NCBI GenBank assembly: GCA_934179675.1 | Contig: CAKPQS010000002.1 | Location: 6,376 to 70,375, forward strand | DNA: 64,000 nucleotides | Reading direction: 5' to 3' | DNA from: an uncultured Bacilli bacterium | GTDB lineage: Bacteria; Bacillota_I; Bacilli_A; RF39; UBA660 | Shown: one piece after another, positions 35,775 to 44,337 of the stretch | Numbering within the stretch: position 1 is the stretch's first letter | How the letters are laid out: each line of letters begins with the position of its first letter | Program-made: the position numbers and the translations under genes | The notes under the pieces: generated by a model | Database searches by the model: none | Told to the model about the DNA's origin: nothing | What the model saw: only the letters and a program-made list of their open reading frames with translations

Positions 35775-36812
35775 ATGAAAGAAGAACTAAAAATAATAAA
35801 CTCTAAAATGTTAGATGAAATAAAAAATATAAACAACATTAAAGAATTAAATGAATTAAAAGTTGCATATCAAGGTAAAAAAGGCATAATAACAGAATTA
35901 TTATCTAAAATGAAAGAATTACCAAATGAAGAAAAAAAAGAATATGGAATGCAGGTAAATGAATTAAGAAATAATTTTAATACAATATATGAAGAAAAAA
36001 TGAAAGAATTAAATGAAAAAGAACTAAATGAAAAATTGGAAAAAGAAGCAATAGATGTTACATTACCAGCAACTAAAATTAAAACTGGAAGTCCTAATAT
36101 ATTAGAAAAAGTGATTGAAGAAATAGAAGAATTAATGATATCAATGGGATATGATGTTGTAGATGGTCCAGAAATAGAAGAAGATCATTATAATTTTGAA
36201 TTATTAAATATTCCCAAAGGACATCCAGCAAGAGATGCTCAAGATACATTTTATTTAGAAGATGAAAAAATACTATTAAGAAGTCAAACATCACCTGTTC
36301 AAGCAAGAGTAATGTTAGAAGGAAAAGGAAAAACACCAATTAGAGTAATATGTCCAGGAAAAACATATCGTAGAGATGATGATGATGCTACACATTCTCA
36401 TCAATTTATGCAAATAGAAGGATTATTAGTTGATAAAAATGTTAGCTTATGTGACCTAAAAGGTACATTTGATGTAATTGCAAAAAAATTGTTTGGTGAA
36501 GATTGTACAACAAGATTTAGACCAAGCTACTATCAATTTACTGAACCATCAGTTGAAATGGATATAAGTTGTTTTGCATGTCATGGTAAAGGATGTTCGT
36601 TATGTAAAAATACTGGCTGGATAACAGTATCCGGAGCTGGAATGGTTCATCCAAATGTTTTAAGAAATTGTGGATATGATCCAAAAGAATGGACTGGATT
36701 TGCTTTTGGTTTTGGAGCAGAACGATTAGCAATGTTAAAATATGGTATCAATGATATAAGAGTATTTTATAATACTGATCTAAGAGAATTAGAAAATTTT
36801 AGTAGGAGGTAA
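35775..36812 (+). CDS. pheS: Phenylalanyl-tRNA synthetase alpha subunit
   Basis: 345 aa. An N-terminal coiled coil is followed by the class II core: motif 2 IRVICPGKTYRRDDDDATHS, FRPSYYQFTEPSVEMDI and motif 3 GFGAERLAMLKYGI. A Cys-rich insert (CFACHGKGCSLCKNTGW) looks like a small zinc knuckle, as in other Firmicute PheS. It forms a heterotetramer with PheT. GAGGAGGAAG lies just upstream, behind the T-box. Confidence 0.97.
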   Translation: MKEELKIINSKMLDEIKNINNIKELNELKVAYQGKKGIITELLSKMKELPNEEKKEYGMQVNELRNNFNTIYEEKMKELNEKELNEKLEKEAIDVTLPATKIKTGSPNILEKVIEEIEELMISMGYDVVDGPEIEEDHYNFELLNIPKGHPARDAQDTFYLEDEKILLRSQTSPVQARVMLEGKGKTPIRVICPGKTYRRDDDDATHSHQFMQIEGLLVDKNVSLCDLKGTFDVIAKKLFGEDCTTRFRPSYYQFTEPSVEMDISCFACHGKGCSLCKNTGWITVSGAGMVHPNVLRNCGYDPKEWTGFAFGFGAERLAMLKYGINDIRVFYNTDLRELENFSRR

Positions 36813-36815
36813 AAA

Positions 36816-39188
36816 ATGATTAGTTTAGAATGGTTAAATGATTATGTAGATATAGCAAATATTGATCCTAAAGACCTTGCAGAAAAAATAACTAAAGCAG
36901 GTGTTAATGTCGAAAAAATAATAACAAATCATATAAATAATCTAGTAATAGGTGAAGTAATAGAATGTGAAAATCATCCAGATAGTGATCATTTACATAT
37001 CTGTAAAGTAAATATTGGAAGTAAGATCTTACAAATAGTATGTGGAGCATCAAATGTCAGAGTTGGACTAAAAGTAATAGTCGCACTTGAAGGAGCAATT
37101 TTACCAGGTAATTTTGAAATAAAAAAAGGAATTATTAGAGGTGTTGAATCTAATGGAATGTTATGCGCTTTATTTGAACTAGGTTTAGAAGAAAAAACAG
37201 AAGAAAATTATAATAAAGGTATTTGCGAATTAGATAAAGAAGCACCTGTTGGTATAGATCCATTTAAATACTTACATTTAGATACAACACTATATGAACT
37301 TGATATTCATAAACACAGAAATAATGACTGTTTTTATCATATAGGCTTTGCTTATGAAGTAGGAGCAATTTTAAATAGAAAAGTAAAATTACCAGATTTA
37401 ACAATAAATGAAATAAAAGATGATATAAATAAGTATTTTAGTTTAAAAATTGAAACTAAAAAATGTCCTTACTATTTAGCACGCATGGTAAAAGATGTTG
37501 AAATAAAAGAATCACCAGATTTTATCAAAAAAAGATTAATTGATGCAGGAATGAGACCAATAAATAATGTTGTTGATATATCTAATTATGTTATGTTAGA
37601 ATATGGACAACCATTACATTTTTTTGATAAAAATAAATTAGGTAATAATATAATAGTAAGAGATGCTTATGACAATGAAAAAATTATAACATTAGATGAA
37701 AAAGAAAGAGTTTTAGATCATAATGATATCGTTATAACAGATGGAATTAAACCAGTTGCCATAGCAGGTGTAATGGGTGGATTAAATACAGATGTTGATG
37801 AAAATACCAAAGATATTTTAATTGAAAGTGCTATATTTGATGGTGTTAGTATAAGATATACATCAAATAAATTAAACTTAAAAAGTGAAGCATCTATTAG
37901 ATATGGTAAAGGTTTAAACTACGAATATACAAAAGATGCTATTGAAAGAGCATGTCATTTATTAGAACAATATGCAAATGCTAAAATATTATCAGGTATA
38001 GTAAAATATGATAATATTGACAAAACACCAAAAATAGTAACATTTGATGTAAGTGATGTTAATAAGATGTTAGGTATTGATATATCTAAAGAAAATATGG
38101 AAAAAGAATTTACAAGATTAGGCTTTGCTTATAAATTAAATGATAATACATTTACAATTACAATTCCAAATAGAAGACTAGATATAGAAGCAAATGTAAA
38201 TGATATTGCTGAAGAAATTGGTAGATTATATGGATATCATAATTTAGTTGGTACCTTACCTTCATTAGGCCTAAAAAAAGGTGAATATAAAGGTGATTTA
38301 AAATTAAGAAAAGATTTAAGTAAGCATCTTCGAAGTCTTAATTTAAATGAAGTTAAAACATATACTTTAGTTTCACCAGAAATGGCTCAATTATTTAATT
38401 ATGAAAATAAAGAAAAAGCTATTTTACCTAATCCAATGAGTATTGATAAAAGTGTTGTTAGAACAACTTTAATACCATCATTATTAAATATTTATGAATA
38501 TAATAAAGCTAGAAAAGTAAATGATATTTTGATTTATGAAATATCAAAAACTTATGATAAAGAATACAAAGAAGATGTAAAATTAAGCATTTTAATGAAA
38601 GGAAATTATATATCCAATGATTGGATGAATAGTAAAATAAAAATTGATTTCTATTTAATTAAAGGAATAATTGAAAATATATTAAATTATTTAGGATTTA
38701 AAAATAGATATTCATTTGATAAAGAATTAATTAATAATTTACATAATGGTATAAGTGCTTCTATTTCTGTTGATAGAGAAAAAGTAGGTATAATTGGTAG
38801 AATTCATCCAACAATTACTAAAGATGATGTTTATGTATGTGAAATATCTCTAACAAAATTAAATAAACCAGTTAAACCAATCAAATATAAAGAATCATCT
38901 AAATATCCTGAAATTAAAAAAGATGTTGCTTTTGTTGTAAATAAAGATATTTTATCTAAAGATATTGTAGAATGTATTAAAAAAGCAGGTGGAAGACTTT
39001 TAAATAATATTGATGTATTTGATGTTTATATGGGCGAAAATATAAGTATAAATGAAAAGTCTATCGCCTATACTTTAACATTTAAAGATGAAAGTAGAAC
39101 TTTAAATGATGAAGAAGTAAATATTATATTTAGAAATATAATAGATAAAGTAACTGAAAAATTTAAAGCCCAAATAAGAGACAAGTAG
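36816..39188 (+). CDS. pheT: Phenylalanyl-tRNA synthetase beta subunit
   Basis: 790 aa, full length. Domains in order: B1 start (MISLEWLNDYVDI), EMAP-like tRNA-binding domain (~40-150), B3/B4 editing region (~200-370, RPINNVVDISNYVMLEYGQP and MGGLNTDVDENT), B5 (~400-470), the class II-like core, and a C-terminal FDX-ACB anticodon-binding domain (SSKYPEIKKDVAFVV to the end). It lies three bases after pheS and is co-transcribed under the T-box. Confidence 0.97.
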   Translation: MISLEWLNDYVDIANIDPKDLAEKITKAGVNVEKIITNHINNLVIGEVIECENHPDSDHLHICKVNIGSKILQIVCGASNVRVGLKVIVALEGAILPGNFEIKKGIIRGVESNGMLCALFELGLEEKTEENYNKGICELDKEAPVGIDPFKYLHLDTTLYELDIHKHRNNDCFYHIGFAYEVGAILNRKVKLPDLTINEIKDDINKYFSLKIETKKCPYYLARMVKDVEIKESPDFIKKRLIDAGMRPINNVVDISNYVMLEYGQPLHFFDKNKLGNNIIVRDAYDNEKIITLDEKERVLDHNDIVITDGIKPVAIAGVMGGLNTDVDENTKDILIESAIFDGVSIRYTSNKLNLKSEASIRYGKGLNYEYTKDAIERACHLLEQYANAKILSGIVKYDNIDKTPKIVTFDVSDVNKMLGIDISKENMEKEFTRLGFAYKLNDNTFTITIPNRRLDIEANVNDIAEEIGRLYGYHNLVGTLPSLGLKKGEYKGDLKLRKDLSKHLRSLNLNEVKTYTLVSPEMAQLFNYENKEKAILPNPMSIDKSVVRTTLIPSLLNIYEYNKARKVNDILIYEISKTYDKEYKEDVKLSILMKGNYISNDWMNSKIKIDFYLIKGIIENILNYLGFKNRYSFDKELINNLHNGISASISVDREKVGIIGRIHPTITKDDVYVCEISLTKLNKPVKPIKYKESSKYPEIKKDVAFVVNKDILSKDIVECIKKAGGRLLNNIDVFDVYMGENISINEKSIAYTLTFKDESRTLNDEEVNIIFRNIIDKVTEKFKAQIRDK

Positions 39189-39203
39189 AAATACTTGTTT
39201 TTT
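39181..39203 (+). terminator. Intrinsic terminator overlapping the pheT stop
   Basis: ACAAGTA pairs with TACTTGT around a GAAA tetraloop, then TTTTT. The TAG stop straddles stem and loop. Confidence 0.82.
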
Positions 39204-39243
39204 ATATCCAAAACAATGTATAATGGAATTAGAGGTAGTATGT

Positions 39244-40044
39244 ATGATAATAATGGGAAAATATGTTGGATTTTGTAAAGGAGTAGAAAATTCTGTTAAT
39301 AAAACAATAGAAATTTTGAAAAAATATAAAAAAGTATATGCTCTTGGTATGCTTGTACATAATGAAAATGTTGTTAAAGAACTAGAAAATGAAGGTATCA
39401 TATTTGTTGATTCGATTAATGATGTACCAAATAATTCACATTTAATTTTTAGAGTTCATGGTGTAAGTAAAGAAATATATGAACAAGCAAAAAATAAAAA
39501 TTTAATAATTCATGATTTAACTTGCCCAAATGTTTTAAAAATTCATAAAATTGTTCAAGAATTAAATGATAAAGGATATTATATAATATTATGTGGAAAT
39601 GCTAATCATCCAGAATCAATTGGTACCATAAGTTTTTGTAATGGTATTGTTACAGAAAATATAGAAAATATTGTAATACCAGAAGAAAAACCAGTTGCTC
39701 TATTATGCCAAACAACAATAAGTATCGAAAAATTTACAAAAATTAAGAACTATTTATTAAATATAAAACCAAATATATTAATTTATAATACTATTTGTAG
39801 TGCTACTAAAAAAAGAGAAGAAGAAGTAATGGAATTATCAAAAATGGTTGATAATTTACTAGTGCTTGGTTCAAGTAAAAGCTCAAATACTAAAAAATTA
39901 ATTGAAGTTTCTAAATGTAAAAATACTTATTTAGTAGATGATGTTGATAAATTTAATATTGAATTAACTGGAAAAATAGGTATTGTGACAGGTGCAAGTA
40001 CTGATATTAAAGATGCCATTAAATTGCGAGGTAAATATGAATAA
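39244..40044 (+). CDS. ispH: 4-hydroxy-3-methylbut-2-enyl diphosphate reductase (IspH/LytB)
   Basis: 266 aa. This is the last enzyme of the MEP isoprenoid pathway, which makes IPP and DMAPP with a [4Fe-4S] cluster. The three cluster ligands are C11 (YVGFCKGVE), C94 (DLTCPNV) and C185 (NTICSATKKR). Other marks are LVHNENVV, RVHGVSK, GNANHPES, LLCQTTIS and the terminal VTGASTD. The ATG at 39244 has GAGGT 7 bases upstream; an upstream in-frame ATG lacks a ribosome site. A promoter-like TATAAT lies at 39219. The end overlaps the next gene by 8 bases. Confidence 0.93.
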   Translation: MIIMGKYVGFCKGVENSVNKTIEILKKYKKVYALGMLVHNENVVKELENEGIIFVDSINDVPNNSHLIFRVHGVSKEIYEQAKNKNLIIHDLTCPNVLKIHKIVQELNDKGYYIILCGNANHPESIGTISFCNGIVTENIENIVIPEEKPVALLCQTTISIEKFTKIKNYLLNIKPNILIYNTICSATKKREEEVMELSKMVDNLLVLGSSKSSNTKKLIEVSKCKNTYLVDDVDKFNIELTGKIGIVTGASTDIKDAIKLRGKYE

Positions 40045-40654
40045 AAAAGAAAAAAATAAAATATTATTTGAAGATATTTTATATGAATTATTAAATCCAT
40101 TAAAAAAAATATATTATAAAATAATTAATAAATATTTAAAAATAAAATATAAAAATAAAACTAATATATTTGAATATAAAAATAAATTATATTATAAAAA
40201 TGATAATATATTTTTATATCAAAATTATAGTACATTATTTTCAGCAATTTTTTTTGCTCCAACATATCATTATTCTGTAAAAAACAAAATATTTCATGAA
40301 CATGATTTTGAAACAGTTTTAAGAAGTTTATATTTTTATCCTGAATCATTTAAAATATTAGATGAAAATAAAGAAGAATATTCAAAACAGGAATTAAATT
40401 TTATTGATAATATAAAACAAGAATTAATTAAAATGGAATATAAGGATTGTGAAAAAGATAATGAACCTATATACGAAGAATATTTAAAAAGAAATTGTCA
40501 AAAAAATTATAAAAATGCTTATTATTATAATTTATATATGAATAATAAAGATGAATTGGAAAAAGAAAAAACAAAAAGAAAAATAATTTTAAAAATAGTA
40601 TTTATTGTTATTATATTATGTTTAATAATTTTTTTAATATTACAAAATAATTAA
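40037..40654 (+). CDS. Tail-anchored protein of unknown function
   Basis: 205 aa, highly AT-biased (Lys, Asn, Ile, Tyr rich). No domain is recognised. The C-terminal helix (ILKIVFIVIILCLIIFLIL) would insert the protein in the membrane with the rest in the cytoplasm. ATG at 40037 follows GAGGT inside the ispH end. Translational coupling to ispH is likely; a link to isoprenoid metabolism is not supported by the sequence itself. Confidence 0.6.
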   Translation: MNKKEKNKILFEDILYELLNPLKKIYYKIINKYLKIKYKNKTNIFEYKNKLYYKNDNIFLYQNYSTLFSAIFFAPTYHYSVKNKIFHEHDFETVLRSLYFYPESFKILDENKEEYSKQELNFIDNIKQELIKMEYKDCEKDNEPIYEEYLKRNCQKNYKNAYYYNLYMNNKDELEKEKTKRKIILKIVFIVIILCLIIFLILQNN

Positions 40655-40694
40655 TGTAAAATTTACTAAAAATAAAGACTAATATTTATAAATA

Positions 40695-40703
40695 TGTTAT
40701 AAT
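40695..40703 (+). promoter_or_regulatory. Extended -10 promoter
   Basis: TGTTATAAT, 23 bases before the start at 40726. Confidence 0.5.
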
Positions 40704-40725
40704 TTAATAGAAAGGAGTAGATAAA

Positions 40726-41133
40726 ATGGAATATTTCGATGCAATAGACTTAATATCATCTGATAAAACAATAACAGCATCATTTGTATGGATTATAATG
40801 TCTGTATTTGTTGCGTTAATTGGCGGAATCGCACTTTATTTTTGTTTTACTGATAAAGAATTTCGTAAAAAATTAAATGGAAAAGCTAAAAAAATAGTTG
40901 AATTTTTGTCATTCGAAAAAAATATTTTAGTACCAGCATTAAAAATATCTTATTTGGTATTAACGATATTTATAACACTATTTTCTATTATGCTAATAAG
41001 AGTAAGCTTTTTCTCATTTTTAACAACTCTAATATTTGGTAATTTATCTATTAGAATAGCTTACGAAATGATTATGTTATTTGTTAATTTAACAAAAAAT
41101 GTTAAAGATATTAAGAAAGGATTAAGGAAATAG
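40726..41133 (+). CDS. Three-helix membrane protein, unknown
   Basis: 135 aa. Hydrophobic helices at about residues 18-40, 66-88 and 92-118 are separated by a basic amphipathic stretch (KEFRKKLNGKAKKIVEFL). There is no family match. AAAGGAGTAG lies 5 bases upstream. It is followed by a terminator whose 5' arm covers the stop codon. Confidence 0.6.
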   Translation: MEYFDAIDLISSDKTITASFVWIIMSVFVALIGGIALYFCFTDKEFRKKLNGKAKKIVEFLSFEKNILVPALKISYLVLTIFITLFSIMLIRVSFFSFLTTLIFGNLSIRIAYEMIMLFVNLTKNVKDIKKGLRK

Positions 41134-41149
41134 TAAACTATTTCTTTTT
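41127..41149 (+). terminator. Intrinsic terminator overlapping the stop
   Basis: GAAATAG pairs with CTATTTC (7 bp, loop TAAA), then TTTTT. The stop codon TAG ends the 5' arm. Confidence 0.75.
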
Positions 41150-41155
41150 GAAAAT

Positions 41156-41701
41156 ATGAAAGAATTAGAAACAGAACGATTAATTTTAAGAAAAATTGAA
41201 TTATCTGATGCAGAAGAAATGTTTAATAACTGGTGCAATGATAAAGAAGTATGTAAATATTTACCTTGGAATGTTCATGAAAATATTGAAGTAACATATA
41301 ACCTTGTTAATTTTTGGATAAATGAATACCAAAATGAAGATACATACAGATGGATGGTTGTATTAAAAAAAACAAATGAATGTTTAGGAACAATTGATAT
41401 TGTAAAACAAGATAAAATAAATAAAGTCTATGAAATAGGGTATTGTTACAAAAAAAGTGCTTGGGGACATGGTTTTGGAACTGAAGCTTTAAAAAGAGTT
41501 ATAAAATTTTTGTTTGAAGATATAAAAGCAGAACTAGTATGCGCAAAACATTATGAAAATAATATTGGAAGTTATAAAGTAATGGAAAAATCAGGAATGA
41601 AAGTAGATTGTCTTTTGCGTTCTCGAGTAATATTTGAAGGCAAGAGAATAGGTGAACTTTATCACTCAATAACAAAACAAGAATATGAGGAAAATTTATG
41701 A
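41156..41701 (+). CDS. GNAT N-acetyltransferase, RimJ/RimL-like
   Basis: 181 aa. TERLILRKIELSDAEEMF, a middle VVLKKTNECLGTIDI and the acetyl-CoA loop KSAWGHGFGTEALKRVI place it in the Acetyltransf_3 group that modifies protein N-termini or antibiotics. CAKHYENNIGSYKVMEKSGM is the usual Asn-containing motif. The substrate is unknown. It starts 7 bases after a terminator with only a poor ribosome site, and it overlaps the next gene by ATGA. Confidence 0.88.
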   Translation: MKELETERLILRKIELSDAEEMFNNWCNDKEVCKYLPWNVHENIEVTYNLVNFWINEYQNEDTYRWMVVLKKTNECLGTIDIVKQDKINKVYEIGYCYKKSAWGHGFGTEALKRVIKFLFEDIKAELVCAKHYENNIGSYKVMEKSGMKVDCLLRSRVIFEGKRIGELYHSITKQEYEENL

Positions 41702-42708
41702 CAATAATTATACCTGCATATAATCCAGATTATCATTTATTAAAAGTTGTAGATGAATTAAAAAACTATAAAATTATTGTAGTAGATGATGGTAGTACAT
41801 CAAAAGAAATATTTAAAAAATTAAAAAATGTAATCCTTTTAAAACATGATATTAATTATGGAAAAGGCAAAGCAATGAAAACAGCAATGGAATATGTTTA
41901 TAAAAATAATTTAGATGATGGCATTATTTTTGTTGATGCTGATGGTCAACATAAAACGAATGATATCAAAAAAATAATTAATATTTTTAATAGAAATAAA
42001 GATTCATTAATATTAGGTGTAAGAACATTTAGTAAAGATGTTCCTTTTAAATCAAGAATGGGCAACAAAATAACTAAATATTTATTTAGATTATTTACAG
42101 GTAAAAACGTATCAGATACTCAAACAGGCCTTAGAGCAATTAATACTAGCTATATTCCATATTTATTAAAAATAGAAGGAAATAGATATGAATATGAAAT
42201 GAATATGCTATTATCAGTTGTTTCCAAAAAAATAAATATAATTGAAGTTCCAATTGAAACTGTATATGAAGATGAAAAAAATTCAACATCGCATTTTAAA
42301 GTAATAAGAGATTCTTTTCTAATTTATAAAAATTTTTTAAAATTTATATTATCAGGTATTATATGTTTTATAATTGATTATATTAGTTTTATATTACTAA
42401 TGCATTTATTTAAAAATACACCATCAAATATATTTTTATGTAATTTACTTGCACGATTAATAAGTGGAACATGTAACTATAATATTAATAAAAATTTTGT
42501 TTTTAATTCAAATAATAAAAGTGTTAAAGAATACATAATGTTATCAACAGGAGTAATTTTAATAAACAGTTTAATTTTGAATATATTTATAAGTAAATTA
42601 AAAATAAATATTTATTTAGCAAAAATACTAATAGAAATAATACTATTTATAGTTAATTTTATAATTCAAAATAATGTTATATTTAAAGAAAAAAGGAGGA
42701 AAATATGA
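41698..42708 (+). CDS. Family 2 glycosyltransferase fused to GtrA-like membrane domain
   Basis: 336 aa. Residues 1-215 are a polyprenyl-phosphate-mannose-synthase-like GT2 domain: IIPAYNPD, IIVVDDGST, the metal site FVDADGQH and SDTQTGLRAI. Residues ~215-336 form four helices with LSGIICFIIDYISFILL and NYNINKNFVF, typical of GtrA flippase-like domains. Such fusions are thought to make a polyprenyl-P-sugar and move it across the membrane for wall glycosylation (family knowledge plus inference). It overlaps the acetyltransferase and the nucleotidyltransferase by 4 bases each. Confidence 0.88.
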   Translation: MTIIIPAYNPDYHLLKVVDELKNYKIIVVDDGSTSKEIFKKLKNVILLKHDINYGKGKAMKTAMEYVYKNNLDDGIIFVDADGQHKTNDIKKIINIFNRNKDSLILGVRTFSKDVPFKSRMGNKITKYLFRLFTGKNVSDTQTGLRAINTSYIPYLLKIEGNRYEYEMNMLLSVVSKKINIIEVPIETVYEDEKNSTSHFKVIRDSFLIYKNFLKFILSGIICFIIDYISFILLMHLFKNTPSNIFLCNLLARLISGTCNYNINKNFVFNSNNKSVKEYIMLSTGVILINSLILNIFISKLKINIYLAKILIEIILFIVNFIIQNNVIFKEKRRKI

Positions 42709-43589
42709 CACTAGTTATAATGGCTGCTGGAATGGGAAGTAGATTTGGTGGTTTAAAACAAATTGAACCAATGGATCAATATGGAAATTTTATAATTGAT
42801 TATTCCATTTATGATGCTATAAAAGCAGGATATAATAAAGTAGTATTTATAATTAAAAAGGAAAACTATGATATTTTTAGGGAAACAATCGGTAAAAGAA
42901 TAGAAAATAAAATAAAAGTAGAATATGTTTTTCAAGAATTAACAAATTTACCTAAAGGTTATAGTGTTCCAGAAGAAAGAGTTAAACCTTATGGAACAGC
43001 ACATGCTATATTATGTGCTAAAGATAAAGTAAATGAATCATTTACAATTATAAATTCTGATGATTTTTATGGTTTAGATGCTTATATAAAAGCAAGTTCA
43101 TTTATTAAAGAAAATAAAAATAATTATGCCATTATAGGATATAAAGTAAAAAATACTATAACAGAAAATGGAAATGTTAAAAGAGGAGTATGTAAAATTG
43201 AAAATGGTTTTGTTACACAATTAATAGAATCAGAAATAGAATATAAAAATGGTAAATATATTGCTTATCCACTTGATGGTAGTACTTCATTTGAAATAAA
43301 TGAAGATACGATTGTATCAATGAATATGTTTACATTTACACCTAAAATATTTGCATATTTAGAAAAAGAATTCCCAATATTTTTAGATAAAAATAATAAT
43401 AATTTAAAAAGTGAATTTTTAATACCTGATTTAGTATTTAAACAAATAAAAATGGAAAATATTAAAGTAGAAGTTATTGAAACAGATGCTAGATGGTTAG
43501 GTGTTACTTATAAAGAAGATAAAGAAAATGTTGTTGCAAGTTTAAGAAAATTAGTAGATAATGGTGAATATAAGAAAGGACTATGGTAA
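42705..43589 (+). CDS. Sugar-nucleotide pyrophosphorylase-like nucleotidyltransferase
   Basis: 294 aa. The N-terminus VIMAAGMGSRFGGLKQIEP is the NTP-transferase signature loop, and INSDDFYG is the metal-binding Asp motif. PYGTAHAILCAKD and SMNMFTFTPKIF match uncharacterised UTP/CTP-sugar transferase relatives. It probably makes an NDP-sugar used by the adjacent glycosyltransferase, with which it overlaps by 4 bases. The sugar is unknown. It ends in a terminator overlapping its stop. Confidence 0.85.
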   Translation: MTLVIMAAGMGSRFGGLKQIEPMDQYGNFIIDYSIYDAIKAGYNKVVFIIKKENYDIFRETIGKRIENKIKVEYVFQELTNLPKGYSVPEERVKPYGTAHAILCAKDKVNESFTIINSDDFYGLDAYIKASSFIKENKNNYAIIGYKVKNTITENGNVKRGVCKIENGFVTQLIESEIEYKNGKYIAYPLDGSTSFEINEDTIVSMNMFTFTPKIFAYLEKEFPIFLDKNNNNLKSEFLIPDLVFKQIKMENIKVEVIETDARWLGVTYKEDKENVVASLRKLVDNGEYKKGLW

Positions 43590-43606
43590 TCCTTTCTTTA
43601 CTTTTG
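43572..43606 (+). terminator. Intrinsic terminator overlapping the stop
   Basis: AAGAAAGGA pairs with TCCTTTCTT (9 bp, 9-base loop that contains the TAA stop), then a T-rich stretch. Confidence 0.72.
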
Positions 43607-43640
43607 TCAAAAAAACATATATAATGAATATGGTGATAAA

Positions 43641-44183
43641 ATGAAAAGGGTGTTTTCCATAGTAATAAGTTTTATATTTGGTATAGTATTATTGTTTTTT
43701 ATTACGGGTATATCATTTAAGGTATATAATATAAATGATTTTAATAGTATGATTACATTGATGAGTAATAATTTAAATATAAATAAAATTAATATGGATT
43801 TTATTTATAAACAAGCATTTATGAATATAAATTTTATAATATTTATAGCATTGTTTATATTAGTAACTTTGATAAACATTAAAAATAAATTTTATAGTTC
43901 ATTTAAATATATAGGATCATCTGCATTAATAAGTAGTTCATTTATATTAATAGGGGGAATATTCTTTGATAAAATAACATCAATGCTAGATAAAAATGTT
44001 GCCATTATTTTAAATAGTAATCGTATAGGATTTTTAAATTCAATAAATAGAAAAGGTATTTTATTTTTAATGTTAGGATTTTTATTAATTATTTTATATT
44101 CTGTTATAGATACATTATATGAAAAATACAAAAATAAAAAAATAGTAAATGATACTATAGAACTTATAGAAGAAACTAAATAA
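43641..44183 (+). CDS. Four-helix membrane protein, unknown
   Basis: 180 aa. Helices lie at about residues 5-25, 63-80, 90-107 and 140-160, with a polar loop between the first two. The C-terminus is charged (EKYKNKKIVNDTIELIEETK). No family is recognised. GGTGATAAA lies upstream, and a TATAAT is about 20 bases before the start. It is monocistronic. Confidence 0.6.
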   Translation: MKRVFSIVISFIFGIVLLFFITGISFKVYNINDFNSMITLMSNNLNINKINMDFIYKQAFMNINFIIFIALFILVTLINIKNKFYSSFKYIGSSALISSSFILIGGIFFDKITSMLDKNVAIILNSNRIGFLNSINRKGILFLMLGFLLIILYSVIDTLYEKYKNKKIVNDTIELIEETK

Positions 44184-44199
44184 AAATATTAAATTAATT

Positions 44200-44236
44200 G
44201 AAGAAATTAACTATTTTTATTAATTTCTTCTTTTTA
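44200..44236 (+). terminator. Intrinsic terminator
   Basis: GAAGAAATTAA pairs perfectly with TTAATTTCTTC (11 bp, 9-base loop), then TTTTT. Confidence 0.88.
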
Positions 44237-44290
44237 ATTGAATCCTAAAATTAAAACATCACGATTATATTTTTTTGCGCTAATCAAATA

Positions 44291-44319
44291 TTGAAAAAAA
44301 CATATAAAAAGTGTATAAT
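44291..44319 (+). promoter_or_regulatory. Sigma-A promoter
   Basis: TTGAAA (44291-44296), 17-base spacer, TATAAT (44314-44319), 19 bases before the M23 gene start. Confidence 0.78.
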
Positions 44320-44337
44320 ATAAAAAGTGGTGAGAAA

